Part shown: positions 33,708-42,158 of the stretch, piece after piece | Layout of the letters: every line of letters starts with the position of its first letter | Position numbering within the stretch: position 1 is the first letter of the stretch | Source: Psychrobacillus sp044762655 | Lineage (GTDB): Bacteria; Bacillota; Bacilli; Bacillales_A; Planococcaceae | NCBI RefSeq assembly: GCF_044762655.1 | Contig: NZ_JBIWER010000006.1 | Location: forward strand, 62,001-126,000 | Direction: 5' to 3' | Length of the DNA: 64,000 bases | Program-made: the position numbers and the translations under genes | The notes under the pieces: generated by a model | The model's database searches: none | The model's input: only the letters and a program-made list of their open reading frames with translations | Told to the model about the DNA's origin: nothing

Positions 33708-33765
33708 ATGGAAGAAAAGGCCTCCCAACAGTTTAGCAAACTGATGAAAGACCTCCTCTAAAATT
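33708..33765 (-). repeat. Terminator-hairpin repeat, copy D (after groEL)
   Basis: Minus-strand GAGGTCTTTCATCAGTTT (33755-33738) pairs with AAACTGTTGGGAGGCCTT (33734-33717), followed by TTCTTCC. The stem is kept although both arms have changed from copies A-C; only the hairpin, not the flanks, is shared. Confidence 0.6.
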
Positions 33766-33855
33766 AGTCATATGCATTTTTTTAATACACAGAAGTGGTA
33801 AAGTAATGTAAATTGAACTGGAAACACCTTATTTATAAAGGGTTTCTGGCTTTTT

Positions 33856-35487
33856 TTACATCATGCCGCCCATTCCGCCCATGTCAGGCATGCCCATGCC
33901 GCCGCCTGCTGGTTCTGGAATGTCTGCAACTACTGCTTCTGTAGTTAAGAATAATGCTGCTACAGATGCAGCATTTTGAAGTGCTGAACGAGTTACTTTA
34001 GTTGGATCTACGATACCTGCTTCGATCATGTTCACCCATTCGCCTGTTGCAGCGTTGAAACCGATACCGATTTCTTCGCGTTTTAGACGATCTACAACGA
34101 TAGATCCTTCAAGACCTGCGTTGTTAGCGATTTGACGAACTGGTTCTTCTAATGCACGAAGTACAATTTTCAGACCAGTTGCTACGTCGCCTTCTTTTGT
34201 TTCTGCTAATTCTGCAACTTTGTTATATACGTTTACTAGTGCAGTACCACCACCAGCTACGATACCTTCTTCAACTGCTGCGCGGGTAGCATTAAGAGCA
34301 TCTTCAATACGAAGCTTGCGTTCTTTTAGTTCTGTTTCTGTTGCTGCTCCGACTTTCACTACAGCTACACCACCAGCTAATTTAGCAAGACGTTCTTGTA
34401 GTTTTTCTTTGTCGAATTCAGAAGTTGTATCTTCTAATTGAGCACGGATTTGTGTTACACGACCAGCGATGCGATCAGACTCTCCGTTACCCTCTACGAT
34501 TGTCGTATTGTCTTTAGATACAACAACTTTTGAAGCGCGACCTAATTGTGTAATGTTAGCAGATTTCAAGTCTAAGCCTAAATCCTCTGTAATTACTTCA
34601 GCGCCAGTTAGAACTGCGATATCTTCTAGCATTGCTTTACGACGATCCCCAAAACCTGGAGCTTTAACAGCTACAGCATTGAACGTTCCACGTAATTTGT
34701 TTAATACAAGAGTAGCTAAAGCTTCCCCTTCTACGTCCTCAGAGATTAGTAAAAGTGGTTTACCTTGTTGTACTACTTGCTCCAGCACAGGAAGAATTTC
34801 TTGAATGCTTGTGATTTTTTTATCTGTAATTAAAATATATGGATTGTCTAAAATAGCTTCCATTTTATCTGAATCTGTCACCATATATGGAGATGCATAT
34901 CCACGATCGAACTGCATACCTTCTACTACATCAAGTTCTGTAGTGAAGCCTTTAGATTCTTCAATTGTAATAACACCGTCGTTACCAACACGTTCCATTG
35001 CCTCCGCGATTAAATCACCAACTTCAGAATCTCCTGAAGAAATAGCTGCAACCTGTGCAATTGACTCTTTGCCTTCGATTTGTTTAGAAATTGCTTTTAA
35101 CTCTGTAACTGCTGCTGCAACTGCTAGGTCAATTCCTTTACGGATTCCTACTGGGTTAGCTCCTGCTGTTACGTTTTTCAATCCTTCACGAATCATCGAT
35201 TGTGCTAAAACAGTAGCAGTAGTTGTACCATCACCAGCGATATCGTTTGTTTTAGAAGCAACCTCTGCAACTAACTTAGCACCCATATTTTCAAATGCAT
35301 CTTCCAATTCGATATCTTTTGCGATTGTTACACCATCATTAGTAATAAGTGGTGAACCAAATTTTTTCTCCAGAACTACGTTACGTCCTTTTGGTCCAAG
35401 TGTTACTTTAACAGCATCTGCAAGTTTATCTACTCCACGTAGCATTGCGCTACGAGCGTCTTCACTGAATTTAATTTCTTTAGCCAT
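33856..35487 (-). CDS. groEL: Chaperonin GroEL
   Basis: 60-kDa chaperonin that folds proteins in an ATP-driven double ring with GroES. The sequence begins AKEIKFSEDARSAMLRG, has the ATP-binding GDGTTTATVLA, the apical-domain EGMQFDRGY, and the typical C-terminal Gly/Met tail GGMGGMM. Length 543 aa. Start: ATG after AGGAGGTAACTAACAC. It follows groES by 38 bp; both depend on the CIRCE/HrcA operator upstream. Confidence 0.98.
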   Translation of the reverse strand: MAKEIKFSEDARSAMLRGVDKLADAVKVTLGPKGRNVVLEKKFGSPLITNDGVTIAKDIELEDAFENMGAKLVAEVASKTNDIAGDGTTTATVLAQSMIREGLKNVTAGANPVGIRKGIDLAVAAAVTELKAISKQIEGKESIAQVAAISSGDSEVGDLIAEAMERVGNDGVITIEESKGFTTELDVVEGMQFDRGYASPYMVTDSDKMEAILDNPYILITDKKITSIQEILPVLEQVVQQGKPLLLISEDVEGEALATLVLNKLRGTFNAVAVKAPGFGDRRKAMLEDIAVLTGAEVITEDLGLDLKSANITQLGRASKVVVSKDNTTIVEGNGESDRIAGRVTQIRAQLEDTTSEFDKEKLQERLAKLAGGVAVVKVGAATETELKERKLRIEDALNATRAAVEEGIVAGGGTALVNVYNKVAELAETKEGDVATGLKIVLRALEEPVRQIANNAGLEGSIVVDRLKREEIGIGFNAATGEWVNMIEAGIVDPTKVTRSALQNAASVAALFLTTEAVVADIPEPAGGGMGMPDMGGMGGMM

Positions 35488-35525
35488 GTGTTAGTTACCT
35501 CCTGAATATATTTTTGAAAGTTTTA

Positions 35526-35810
35526 TTAGCCAATAATAGCTAGTACATCGCTTTCGCGTAAGATTAAATAGTCATTATTTTCATATTTCACTTCTGTACC
35601 AGAATATTTAGAGAAGATGATACGGTCTCCCTCTTTAACGTCTAGTTCAACGCGAGTGCCGTTTTCAAGTACTCGTCCAGTACCTATAGCAACAACATTT
35701 CCTTCTTGCGGTTTTTCTTTAGCAGAGTCTGGAAGTACGATGCCAGATGCTGTTTTTTCCTCAGCTTCGATTAATTCGATTACGATACGATCACCTAATG
35801 GTCTTAACAA
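35526..35810 (-). CDS. groES: Co-chaperonin GroES
   Basis: 10-kDa lid of the GroEL chamber, 94 aa. Starts LRPLGDRIVIELIE; the mobile loop lies around EKTASGIVLPDSAKEKPQEG; it ends ILRESDVLAIIG. The start codon is TTG, preceded by GGGAGGTAGTTTCAC. First gene of the heat-shock operon; the CIRCE element lies 39 bp upstream. Confidence 0.98.
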   Translation of the reverse strand: MLRPLGDRIVIELIEAEEKTASGIVLPDSAKEKPQEGNVVAIGTGRVLENGTRVELDVKEGDRIIFSKYSGTEVKYENNDYLILRESDVLAIIG

Positions 35811-35848
35811 GTGAAACTACCTCCCTAAAATAGTAAAATTTAATATTA

Positions 35849-35875
35849 TTAGCACTCTTACTCTTTGAGTGCTAA
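35849..35875. promoter_or_regulatory. CIRCE operator for HrcA
   Basis: TTAGCACTC-N9-GAGTGCTAA, a perfect match to the CIRCE inverted repeat bound by HrcA, in the leader of groES-groEL. Confidence 0.97.
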
Positions 35876-35997
35876 CACACTTATAATAATAATTAATCAC
35901 AGAACATTTTGCAAGTGAGAAGGTATCTTTTTCTTTTATTTCCTATTTCCGATACAATGAAAGAAGAAGCTACAAAGAGAGAGGACTTAAACTGTTC

Positions 35998-36735
35998 ATG
36001 AAACAACAAAAAACCGGTATCTACATTTTAATCGTTTACTGCATTATGCAGTTATCTGGAGCTGTGCTGGTGCCAATCTTGCCGTTCCTTTATAATTTTT
36101 TTGAAACAAAAGGTGTGGAAGATCCCGCACTTAATATTTCTGGTTGGTGGGTATTTCTTAGCATGGCAATTGCCACGGTAATCACCCTGCTAATCATCCG
36201 AAAAGACAATACTTACTTGAAGCCGTTAAAAGGTAACTCAACCCCCACTCTACAAACGATTGGTTGGGGAATTGTCGGATTTTTTCTAGTACTTTTTGGT
36301 CAGGGGTTTGCGGCAAGTATTGAGCTTAAATTTGGTGTGGATCCGGGCTCAGAAAATACAACCCAGTTTATAGAAATCGCCCAAGCAGTACCATTTGCTA
36401 TATTTTCTATTGTCCTATTTGCTCCTATACTAGAGGAACTCATTTTTCGTCGTATCATTTTCGGAACACTACTTCCAAAAACGAATTTCTTTGTAGCTGC
36501 TTCTGTCAGTGCGATTGTATTCGCCATTATACACTTTGACTTTACGCACATCCTACTATATGCAGTATCTGGATTTATATTCTCCTTTATTTATTACAAG
36601 ACGAAGCGAATCATTGCATCTATTATCTCTCATATGCTATTAAATGGATTTGTTGTACTTGTTCAATTTTATGGGGAAGATATTCAGAAATTTTTTGAAC
36701 AATATTCAAATATGCAGATAATATTTTTTCCTTAA
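35998..36735 (+). CDS. CPBP (Abi/Rce1-type) intramembrane metalloprotease, YdiL-like
   Basis: Integral membrane protease of 245 aa with about seven or eight helices. The catalytic motifs of the CPBP family are present: EELIFRR (EExxxR), FAIIHFD (FxxxH) and HMLLNGF. In B. subtilis a homologous gene, ydiL, also lies beside groES. Members remove or process hydrophobic peptides or bacteriocins; the substrate is unknown here. ATG 35998 is the first in-frame ATG, with AGAGAGAGG about 14 nt upstream, a rather long spacing. Confidence 0.85.
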   Translation: MKQQKTGIYILIVYCIMQLSGAVLVPILPFLYNFFETKGVEDPALNISGWWVFLSMAIATVITLLIIRKDNTYLKPLKGNSTPTLQTIGWGIVGFFLVLFGQGFAASIELKFGVDPGSENTTQFIEIAQAVPFAIFSIVLFAPILEELIFRRIIFGTLLPKTNFFVAASVSAIVFAIIHFDFTHILLYAVSGFIFSFIYYKTKRIIASIISHMLLNGFVVLVQFYGEDIQKFFEQYSNMQIIFFP

Positions 36736-36737
36736 TA

Positions 36738-36775
36738 AAAGCCTTTGACCATCTAGCAATGTGGTCAAAGGCTTT
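36738..36775. terminator. Bidirectional terminator between ydiL-like gene and rex
   Basis: Perfect 14-bp stem AAAGCCTTTGACCA/TGGTCAAAGGCTTT with a 10-nt loop; a T-run follows on the plus strand and a TTTT-containing run on the minus strand. Confidence 0.85.
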
Positions 36776-36780
36776 TTACA

Positions 36781-37422
36781 TTATTCAGCATGTTCGTTTC
36801 TTATTAAATAGATAAGGGTTTGTAGTTCAACAGAAAGATCGATTGTATGCACGCGGATAGCGTCTTTTGTTTGAATACGAATTGGCGTAAAGTTTAATAT
36901 CCCTTTAATAGATGAGGACTCTAGCTGATCGGCTACTTGCTGTGCAGATCGACTTGGCAAAGTGAAAATAACTAGTTCAATTCCAAATTCCTCTAGCTTT
37001 TCAAGCATCACACTCGAATGATACACCGGTATATCACTTATAGTAGTACCTTCAACAGGAGCCTTAGTATCAAATGCAACGACAATTTTTGTGTTGTGGT
37101 TTTTTTGGAAATTATACTTTAGAAAAGCATTTCCCAAACTACCAACACCAATAAGAGCCACATTTGCAGCCTCATCCTGATCGAGTGTTTTACGGAAAAA
37201 CTCAAGTAGAGTTGGAACGTCATAACCGTACCCCTTTTTCCCAAGCGCACCAAAATGAGAGAAATCTCTTCTAATAGTTGCGGAATCAATTTTCATCGCT
37301 TCACTCAGTTCCTGTGAGGAAACTCGTTTATGTCCAGCATTATGAAAGCTTTGTAAAAATCTATAATATAATGGAAGTCTTTTTGTAGTAGCTTGAGGAA
37401 TTCTCGGTATTTCAGGTTTCAT
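36781..37422 (-). CDS. rex: Redox-sensing transcriptional repressor Rex
   Basis: NADH/NAD+-responsive repressor, 213 aa. The N-terminal winged helix (residues about 1-80) includes SQELSEAMKIDSATIRRDFSHFG; the Rossmann domain carries the GVGSLGNAFL dinucleotide motif, and the C-terminal helix swaps between subunits. It controls fermentation and respiration genes. Start: ATG after AGGAGGATTTTT. Divergent from the ABC-F gene, as ydiH and ydiF are close neighbours in B. subtilis. Confidence 0.95.
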   Translation of the reverse strand: MKPEIPRIPQATTKRLPLYYRFLQSFHNAGHKRVSSQELSEAMKIDSATIRRDFSHFGALGKKGYGYDVPTLLEFFRKTLDQDEAANVALIGVGSLGNAFLKYNFQKNHNTKIVVAFDTKAPVEGTTISDIPVYHSSVMLEKLEEFGIELVIFTLPSRSAQQVADQLESSSIKGILNFTPIRIQTKDAIRVHTIDLSVELQTLIYLIRNEHAE

Positions 37423-37552
37423 AAAAATCCTCCTAGTTTAGTCAAACAAATCGTTTTTATCTTACTAGACATTTCTATCATTGTAAAGCTATGGCGTTGC
37501 AACAACAAGCCCTATCTATTACACTTAGGATAGAATTGAGGTGCGAATAATT

Positions 37553-39484
37553 GTGATTGTTTTACAAGTCAATCAAATAACAAAATCCTTTAACGGTGAA
37601 GATATATTAACTAATGTAAAGCTAGAGGTTCAGGACCGAGACCGGGTAGCCCTTGTTGGTAGAAATGGCGCCGGAAAATCCACTTTACTTAAAATAATAG
37701 CAGGTGAAATGTCGTACGATTCAGGCGAAATCATTATGCCCAAAAATATTCGTCTTGGTTATTTAGAACAGCATGCAGGACTCGAATCCAAGCTGACTAT
37801 CTGGGAGGAAATGAAGACGATTTTTAGTCATCTCATTAACTCTGAAAAAGAGCTCCGTGCCTTGGAATCACAGATGGCAGACCCTGTTATATATGAAGAT
37901 TCCGAAGCTTATGCACGAGTGGCTGCAACTTATGATGAATTACAGTTAGCCTTTAAGGAAGCTGGTGGTTATCGCTTCGAATCAGATATCCGCTCTATCT
38001 TACACGGGATGCAGTTTTTCCCAGATGATTACGACAAGCCTGTCCAAGCATTATCGGGAGGACAAAAAACGAGATTAGCACTTGCAAAAATGCTATTAAG
38101 TAAGCCAGACTTACTGATTCTCGATGAGCCTACCAACCATTTGGACATTCAAACGTTAAGCTTTTTGGAAAACTATTTAAAAAATTATAACGGCGCAGTG
38201 CTTATCGTCTCGCATGACCGATACTTTTTAGATCAGGTAGTCAACTTTGTGTACGAAGTATCTCGTCATAATGTAGCAAGATACGTGGGCAACTACAGCT
38301 CCTACTTAACGCAAAAAGCAAAAAACTACGAGTTAGATAGAAAGAAATATGAAAAACAGCAAGAGGAAAAAGCGAAGCTAGAGGATTTTGTTAGTAAAAA
38401 TCTTGCTCGTGCCTCTACTACTAAAATGGCTCAATCTAGACGTAAGGTTATCGAAAAAACGGATTGGATGGAGTCCCCAGACGGCGATGAGAAATCCGCC
38501 TCATTCGGATTTACGATTGATCGACCTAGTGGCAATGACGTGTTGCGCCTTGAGGAAATCGCAGTCGGTTATCCAAACAAGACCGTCTCATCTAATATAT
38601 CGTTCTCCGTATACAAGCAGGATCGAATCGCACTTGTTGGACCAAACGGGGTCGGAAAATCTACTTTACTAAAGACCATTATGAAACAGTTGGATGCTGC
38701 TGGAGGTAAAATTCAGTACGGAACGAATGTCCAGTTTGGATACTATGACCAGGAACAAGCTGCTTTAACTGGAAACAAAACTGCCCTTCAAGAACTATGG
38801 GACGAGTGGCCATTGATGAATGAAAGAGATGTCCGTACTGTATTAGGTCGTTTCTTGTTTACAGGAGACGATGTACAAAAAACGGTATCAACATTATCTG
38901 GTGGTGAAAAAGCAAGACTCGCACTTGCAAAGCTAATGCTTTTAAAAGCGAATACTCTTGTACTCGATGAGCCTACTAACCATCTAGACTTAGATAGTAA
39001 AGAGGTTCTCGAAAATGCCTTGCTCGATTTTCCAGGAACAATTATATTCGTCTCCCATGACCGATACTTCATTAACCGAATTGCAACCAAGGTAATTGAA
39101 TTAGCAAGCGATGATGCAACACTATTCCTTGGAGATTACGACTATTATTTAGAGAAAAAGGAAGAAATGGAAGAGCTCGCTTTAGAAAATACCGTCGTTG
39201 AAAATACGATAGTGACGAAAGTGAACACATCTACTATTGATAAAGAAGCCAAGAAAAAAGAACGCCAGCTTCGACGCCAGCTAGAGGAATTAGAAAGTAA
39301 GATTCCAACGATTGATGCAGAAATTGCAACGATTGAAGAAAAGCTATGTGACCCTGCAATTTTCCAAGATCACGAAGCTGTTCAACAGCTGCAACGTGAA
39401 TTGGATGAATGGAAAGAAAAGCAAGATGACCTGTCAAATGAATGGTTAGAATTACAGGAACAGCTTGAAGAAATAACACCTTAA
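37553..39484 (+). CDS. ABC-F family ATPase, YdiF-like
   Basis: Soluble tandem-ATPase without membrane segments, the ABC-F pattern that acts on the ribosome. Domain 1: Walker A GRNGAGKST, signature LSGGQKTRLALAK, Walker B LLILDEPTNHLD. Domain 2: GPNGVGKST, LSGGEKARLALAK and TLVLDEPTNHLD. The linker between them is rich in Lys/Arg and a coiled coil closes the protein (about residues 555-643). Length 643 aa equals B. subtilis YdiF. I chose GTG 37553, 9 nt after GAGGTG; the upstream GTG at 37541 lies inside that site. It is a ribosome-associated or resistance-type protein; the precise role is unknown. Confidence 0.9.
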   Translation: MIVLQVNQITKSFNGEDILTNVKLEVQDRDRVALVGRNGAGKSTLLKIIAGEMSYDSGEIIMPKNIRLGYLEQHAGLESKLTIWEEMKTIFSHLINSEKELRALESQMADPVIYEDSEAYARVAATYDELQLAFKEAGGYRFESDIRSILHGMQFFPDDYDKPVQALSGGQKTRLALAKMLLSKPDLLILDEPTNHLDIQTLSFLENYLKNYNGAVLIVSHDRYFLDQVVNFVYEVSRHNVARYVGNYSSYLTQKAKNYELDRKKYEKQQEEKAKLEDFVSKNLARASTTKMAQSRRKVIEKTDWMESPDGDEKSASFGFTIDRPSGNDVLRLEEIAVGYPNKTVSSNISFSVYKQDRIALVGPNGVGKSTLLKTIMKQLDAAGGKIQYGTNVQFGYYDQEQAALTGNKTALQELWDEWPLMNERDVRTVLGRFLFTGDDVQKTVSTLSGGEKARLALAKLMLLKANTLVLDEPTNHLDLDSKEVLENALLDFPGTIIFVSHDRYFINRIATKVIELASDDATLFLGDYDYYLEKKEEMEELALENTVVENTIVTKVNTSTIDKEAKKKERQLRRQLEELESKIPTIDAEIATIEEKLCDPAIFQDHEAVQQLQRELDEWKEKQDDLSNEWLELQEQLEEITP

Positions 39485-39491
39485 AGAAAAT

Positions 39492-39535
39492 AGGTAGTGA
39501 AACCAATTCGTTTTTTGGTTTCACTACCTTTTCTT
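39492..39535. terminator. Bidirectional terminator between the ABC-F and DinB genes
   Basis: Perfect 15-bp stem AGGTAGTGAAACCAA/TTGGTTTCACTACCT, loop 8 nt, followed by TTTCTTT on plus and ATTTTCTTT on minus. Confidence 0.9.
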
Positions 39536-39556
39536 TATCCTTTTTAAAGTCAGAGT

Positions 39557-40045
39557 CTACTTACTCTTTGCAGAATCTGCAAGGCCTCGACCAATTACAT
39601 TAGCAGATACCGGTTTCTCTCCTAATTCCCTCGCCCAAATAGATAATTGTCCGATATGGTGTATTTCATGTGCAATTACATGTCGAATAACCTCACCCCA
39701 GGAATCCTGTTCAATTCTTCCATCTGGTAATGTATCGTAAAGTATGCGACTTCCCATGCTATCATTCCAGTCGTTCACAAAGGCTTCGACCTCTAATCTA
39801 AATTCAGCGTCTAATTGTCGTACTTTCTCCAGAGTACTATAATTTTCAAAACTCTCCTGAAAATCAGGCTTATCCTGTAAAATGCGAATCCAACTCCATT
39901 CAACATCAACTATATGAAATAAGGTTTCAAGAATACTTCCTACTCCCCCTGTGCGCTTACATAACAGATCTTCTTCACTTAATCTCTCACACCACTGATA
40001 CCATTCTTCCCTAACCAACCAATTATACTGAAATAACATTTTCAC
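39557..40045 (-). CDS. DinB-family four-helix protein
   Basis: 162-residue DinB/YfiT-like metal-binding four-helix bundle. The three likely metal His residues are in ETLFHIVDVEW, and HVIAHEIHHIGQL. These proteins are commonly thiol-dependent S-transferases or damage-inducible proteins, but most lack a known reaction. Start: GTG at 40045, 7-8 nt after GGAGGAAA. It sits between the ABC-F gene and tsaD, a position not occupied by a DinB gene in B. subtilis. No LexA box seen. Confidence 0.85.
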   Translation of the reverse strand: MKMLFQYNWLVREEWYQWCERLSEEDLLCKRTGGVGSILETLFHIVDVEWSWIRILQDKPDFQESFENYSTLEKVRQLDAEFRLEVEAFVNDWNDSMGSRILYDTLPDGRIEQDSWGEVIRHVIAHEIHHIGQLSIWARELGEKPVSANVIGRGLADSAKSK

Positions 40046-40264
40046 TAAGTTTCCTCCCTAATAATTGAAAAGTAATCTTCTACCTTATTTTTATTTTCTT
40101 TAATCAAATCCTAGCAAATTTGATTGGCGATTCTGATACTTTCTTACTTATTACTTAGAATTCTACAAATTCAGCATTAATCCTTCTTGCGTTTTCATCT
40201 TTTATTTACTGTTATGTCGAATCGTATACATATATGTTGGTCAAGTACTTTTTCACCGATATTT

Positions 40265-40435
40265 TTCTCCACATATTTATTCACATAAAAAAATGAGTTA
40301 TATCAATCTATCAACAGGTTTATCCACATTGTCCACAATTTATAAAACTAGTTATACACAATGGTGTGTATAAAAATGATACTATATATAGTCTATCGTT
40401 AAGTTACACACATGTTATCCACAAATTGTGCATAA
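40265..40435. promoter_or_regulatory. DnaA-box cluster next to tsaD
   Basis: Six perfect matches to TTATNCACA lie within 160 bp: 40277-40285, 40320-40328, 40352-40360 and 40415-40423 on plus; 40365-40373 and 40427-40435 on minus. Three one-mismatch copies are at 40265, 40329 and 40404. The 40352/40365 and 40415/40427 pairs are inverted. dnaA and dnaN are absent, so this is not a standard oriC. A titration or regulatory DnaA-binding cluster is the best reading; B. subtilis is reported to have one at gcp, the former name of tsaD. Confidence 0.8.
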
Positions 40436-40480
40436 GTACGAATGTTCTCTATTGACAACTTCTAAATTACATGATAAAAA

Positions 40481-40510
40481 ATCCTCTTTTCTTGTCGAAG
40501 AAAAGAGGAT
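40481..40510 (-). terminator. Terminator of the tsaE-tsaB-rimI-tsaD operon
   Basis: Perfect 13-bp stem ATCCTCTTTTCTT/AAGAAAAGAGGAT with a 4-nt loop and TTTTTT on the minus strand. It lies about 180 bp beyond the tsaD stop because a GC-rich block is interposed. Confidence 0.85.
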
Positions 40511-40550
40511 CTCATTTTTAGAAAGTATATACTATTAACTCCATATTTAT

Positions 40551-40686
40551 TTGTCTAGACTTCGGGGCCAAGACCGCCTGAGCAGTCGTTGCGAAATGTT
40601 TATTATTTTGCGACGAGCTTTGCTTAGGAGCACGACGATGTCGCGCGCTGAGATTGGCTTCCAAACCATAGGCGCTTCCGCTTTGC
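40551..40686. repeat. GC-rich block in the tsaD 3' untranslated region
   Basis: About 135 bp clearly richer in G and C than the flanks (GGGGCCAAGACCGCC, GACGATGTCGCGCGC) with several short inverted segments, between the tsaD stop and its terminator. It resembles the dispersed non-coding repeats of this bacterial group, but I see no second copy in the window, so repeat status is unproven. Confidence 0.35.
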
Positions 40687-41706
40687 TTAGTTCCAACTAT
40701 CTAATTCTAAACCTGGTCTACCATTCATCGACATATTACTTCTATGTCCTGCTGTAAATTTCGAATTTCCCGCGGCTGCAATCATGGCAGCATTGTCTGT
40801 ACATAACTTGATTGGCGGCACATTAAAAGGAATATTCTCTTTAATAAAAGCTTCCTCTAGTGAACTACGAAGCCCTTTGTTGGCAGCAACTCCTCCTGCA
40901 GCAATGACTTGCTTGACGTTAAATTCACGTGCTGCACGAACAGTTTTTGCTGTTAAAACTTCTACTACACTTTGTTGGAATCCTGCAGCTAGATGGTTAG
41001 GATTAATTTTTTCTCCTCGCTGCTCGGCATTATGCTGATAATTGATTACTGCTGATTTTAATCCGCTGAAGCTAAAATCGTAGGACCCTTCTTCCAACCA
41101 TGCTCTAGGAAATTGCAATGCTTCATCACTTTCGTTAGCAAGTTTATCGATATGTGGTCCACCTGGGTAAGGAAGATTCAACACACGTGCTACTTTATCA
41201 TACGCTTCACCCGCAGCATCATCTCTAGTCTCTCCGATTAACTCGAATATACCGTCTTCTTTCATCAATACAAGCTCTGTATGTCCGCCAGACACGACTA
41301 ACGCTAGCAGTGGAAATTCCATCTTCTGCACTAATCCATTTGCATAAATATGTCCTGCGATATGATGTACGCCAACTAGCGGAAGTCCATGTGCAAAAGC
41401 GAATGCTTTGGCTGCATTTATCCCTATTAAAAGGGCTCCTACTAATCCTGGACCTTCTGTTACTGCAACTGCATCAATATCCTGCGGTGTCATTCCTGCT
41501 TGTTTTAATGCCTCTTCGATGACAATCGTAATTTGCTCCACATGATGTCTCGACGCAATTTCAGGCACTACTCCACCAAATCGTTTATGACTTTCGATTT
41601 GAGAGGCAACCACATTGGAGATAATCTCTTGTCCATTTTTCACGATCGATGCCGCTGTTTCATCACAGCTAGTTTCTATTCCTAATATATATTGATCTTT
41701 TATCAT
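40687..41706 (-). CDS. tsaD: tRNA N6-adenosine threonylcarbamoyltransferase TsaD
   Basis: Kae1/Qri7-type ASKHA protein, 339 aa, that transfers the threonylcarbamoyl group to A37 of ANN-decoding tRNAs. Seen: GIETSCDETAAS at the start, the metal ligands in VPEIASRHHV and HHIAGHIYA, GPGLVGALLIG, SGGHTELV and AAGGVAANKGLR. Its ATG overlaps the rimI stop (ATGA), so it is translated with the rest of the operon. It needs TsaB and TsaE, both encoded upstream. Confidence 0.97.
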   Translation of the reverse strand: MIKDQYILGIETSCDETAASIVKNGQEIISNVVASQIESHKRFGGVVPEIASRHHVEQITIVIEEALKQAGMTPQDIDAVAVTEGPGLVGALLIGINAAKAFAFAHGLPLVGVHHIAGHIYANGLVQKMEFPLLALVVSGGHTELVLMKEDGIFELIGETRDDAAGEAYDKVARVLNLPYPGGPHIDKLANESDEALQFPRAWLEEGSYDFSFSGLKSAVINYQHNAEQRGEKINPNHLAAGFQQSVVEVLTAKTVRAAREFNVKQVIAAGGVAANKGLRSSLEEAFIKENIPFNVPPIKLCTDNAAMIAAAGNSKFTAGHRSNMSMNGRPGLELDSWN

Positions 41707-42158
41707 TTAAATTCCACCCACATCACAAGTGCATCCTCTCCGGTGTCTGAATAATAGTTTTTCCGTATGCCTCCATCTTGGAAGTTAAGTTTATGATATA
41801 AGTTCTTTGCTACATCATTTGATACTCTAACTTCTAGTGTCATGAGTACAACACCCTGTTCTGTTACAACACGGATAGCTTCACGCATCAGGCCCTCACC
41901 AATTTTGTATCCGCGCATTCGTTCAGCTACTGCCACATTAGTAATATGACTTTCATCCATCACTACCCACATACCACAGTAACCAATTATTTCTTTAGCC
42001 TCTGTTTCTGCCACCAGATAATGCGAATATAAATTTGTCGTCATTTCATGCTCAAAGGCTTCCCTCGTCCACGGTGTGTCGAAAGCCTCCTGTTCGATCA
42101 ATAGTACTTGATCGATATCTGCTATCGTCATTTTTCGGTAAGTTATATTAGTTTCCAT
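41703..42158 (-). CDS. rimI: Ribosomal protein S18 alanine N-acetyltransferase RimI
   Basis: GNAT acetyltransferase, 151 aa. The acetyl-CoA loop is around VAERMRGYKIGEGL (R/Q-x-x-G-x-G/A), followed by LEVRVSNDVAKNLYHKLNF, the RimI hallmark. It acetylates the N-terminal Ala of S18 in the model organism. Located inside the tsa operon, overlapping tsaB by 11 bp and tsaD by 4 bp. Confidence 0.92.
   Translation of the reverse strand: METNITYRKMTIADIDQVLLIEQEAFDTPWTREAFEHEMTTNLYSHYLVAETEAKEIIGYCGMWVVMDESHITNVAVAERMRGYKIGEGLMREAIRVVTEQGVVLMTLEVRVSNDVAKNLYHKLNFQDGGIRKNYYSDTGEDALVMWVEFK

Noticed and set aside
34805..35494. 229-codon plus-strand frame opposite groEL
   Set aside because: Antisense shadow of a highly conserved gene; Ser/Ile-rich, no start signal.
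40265..40435. DnaA-box cluster as a chromosomal or plasmid origin
   Set aside because: No dnaA, dnaN, rep or par genes are near, and surrounding genes are ordinary chromosomal housekeeping genes.
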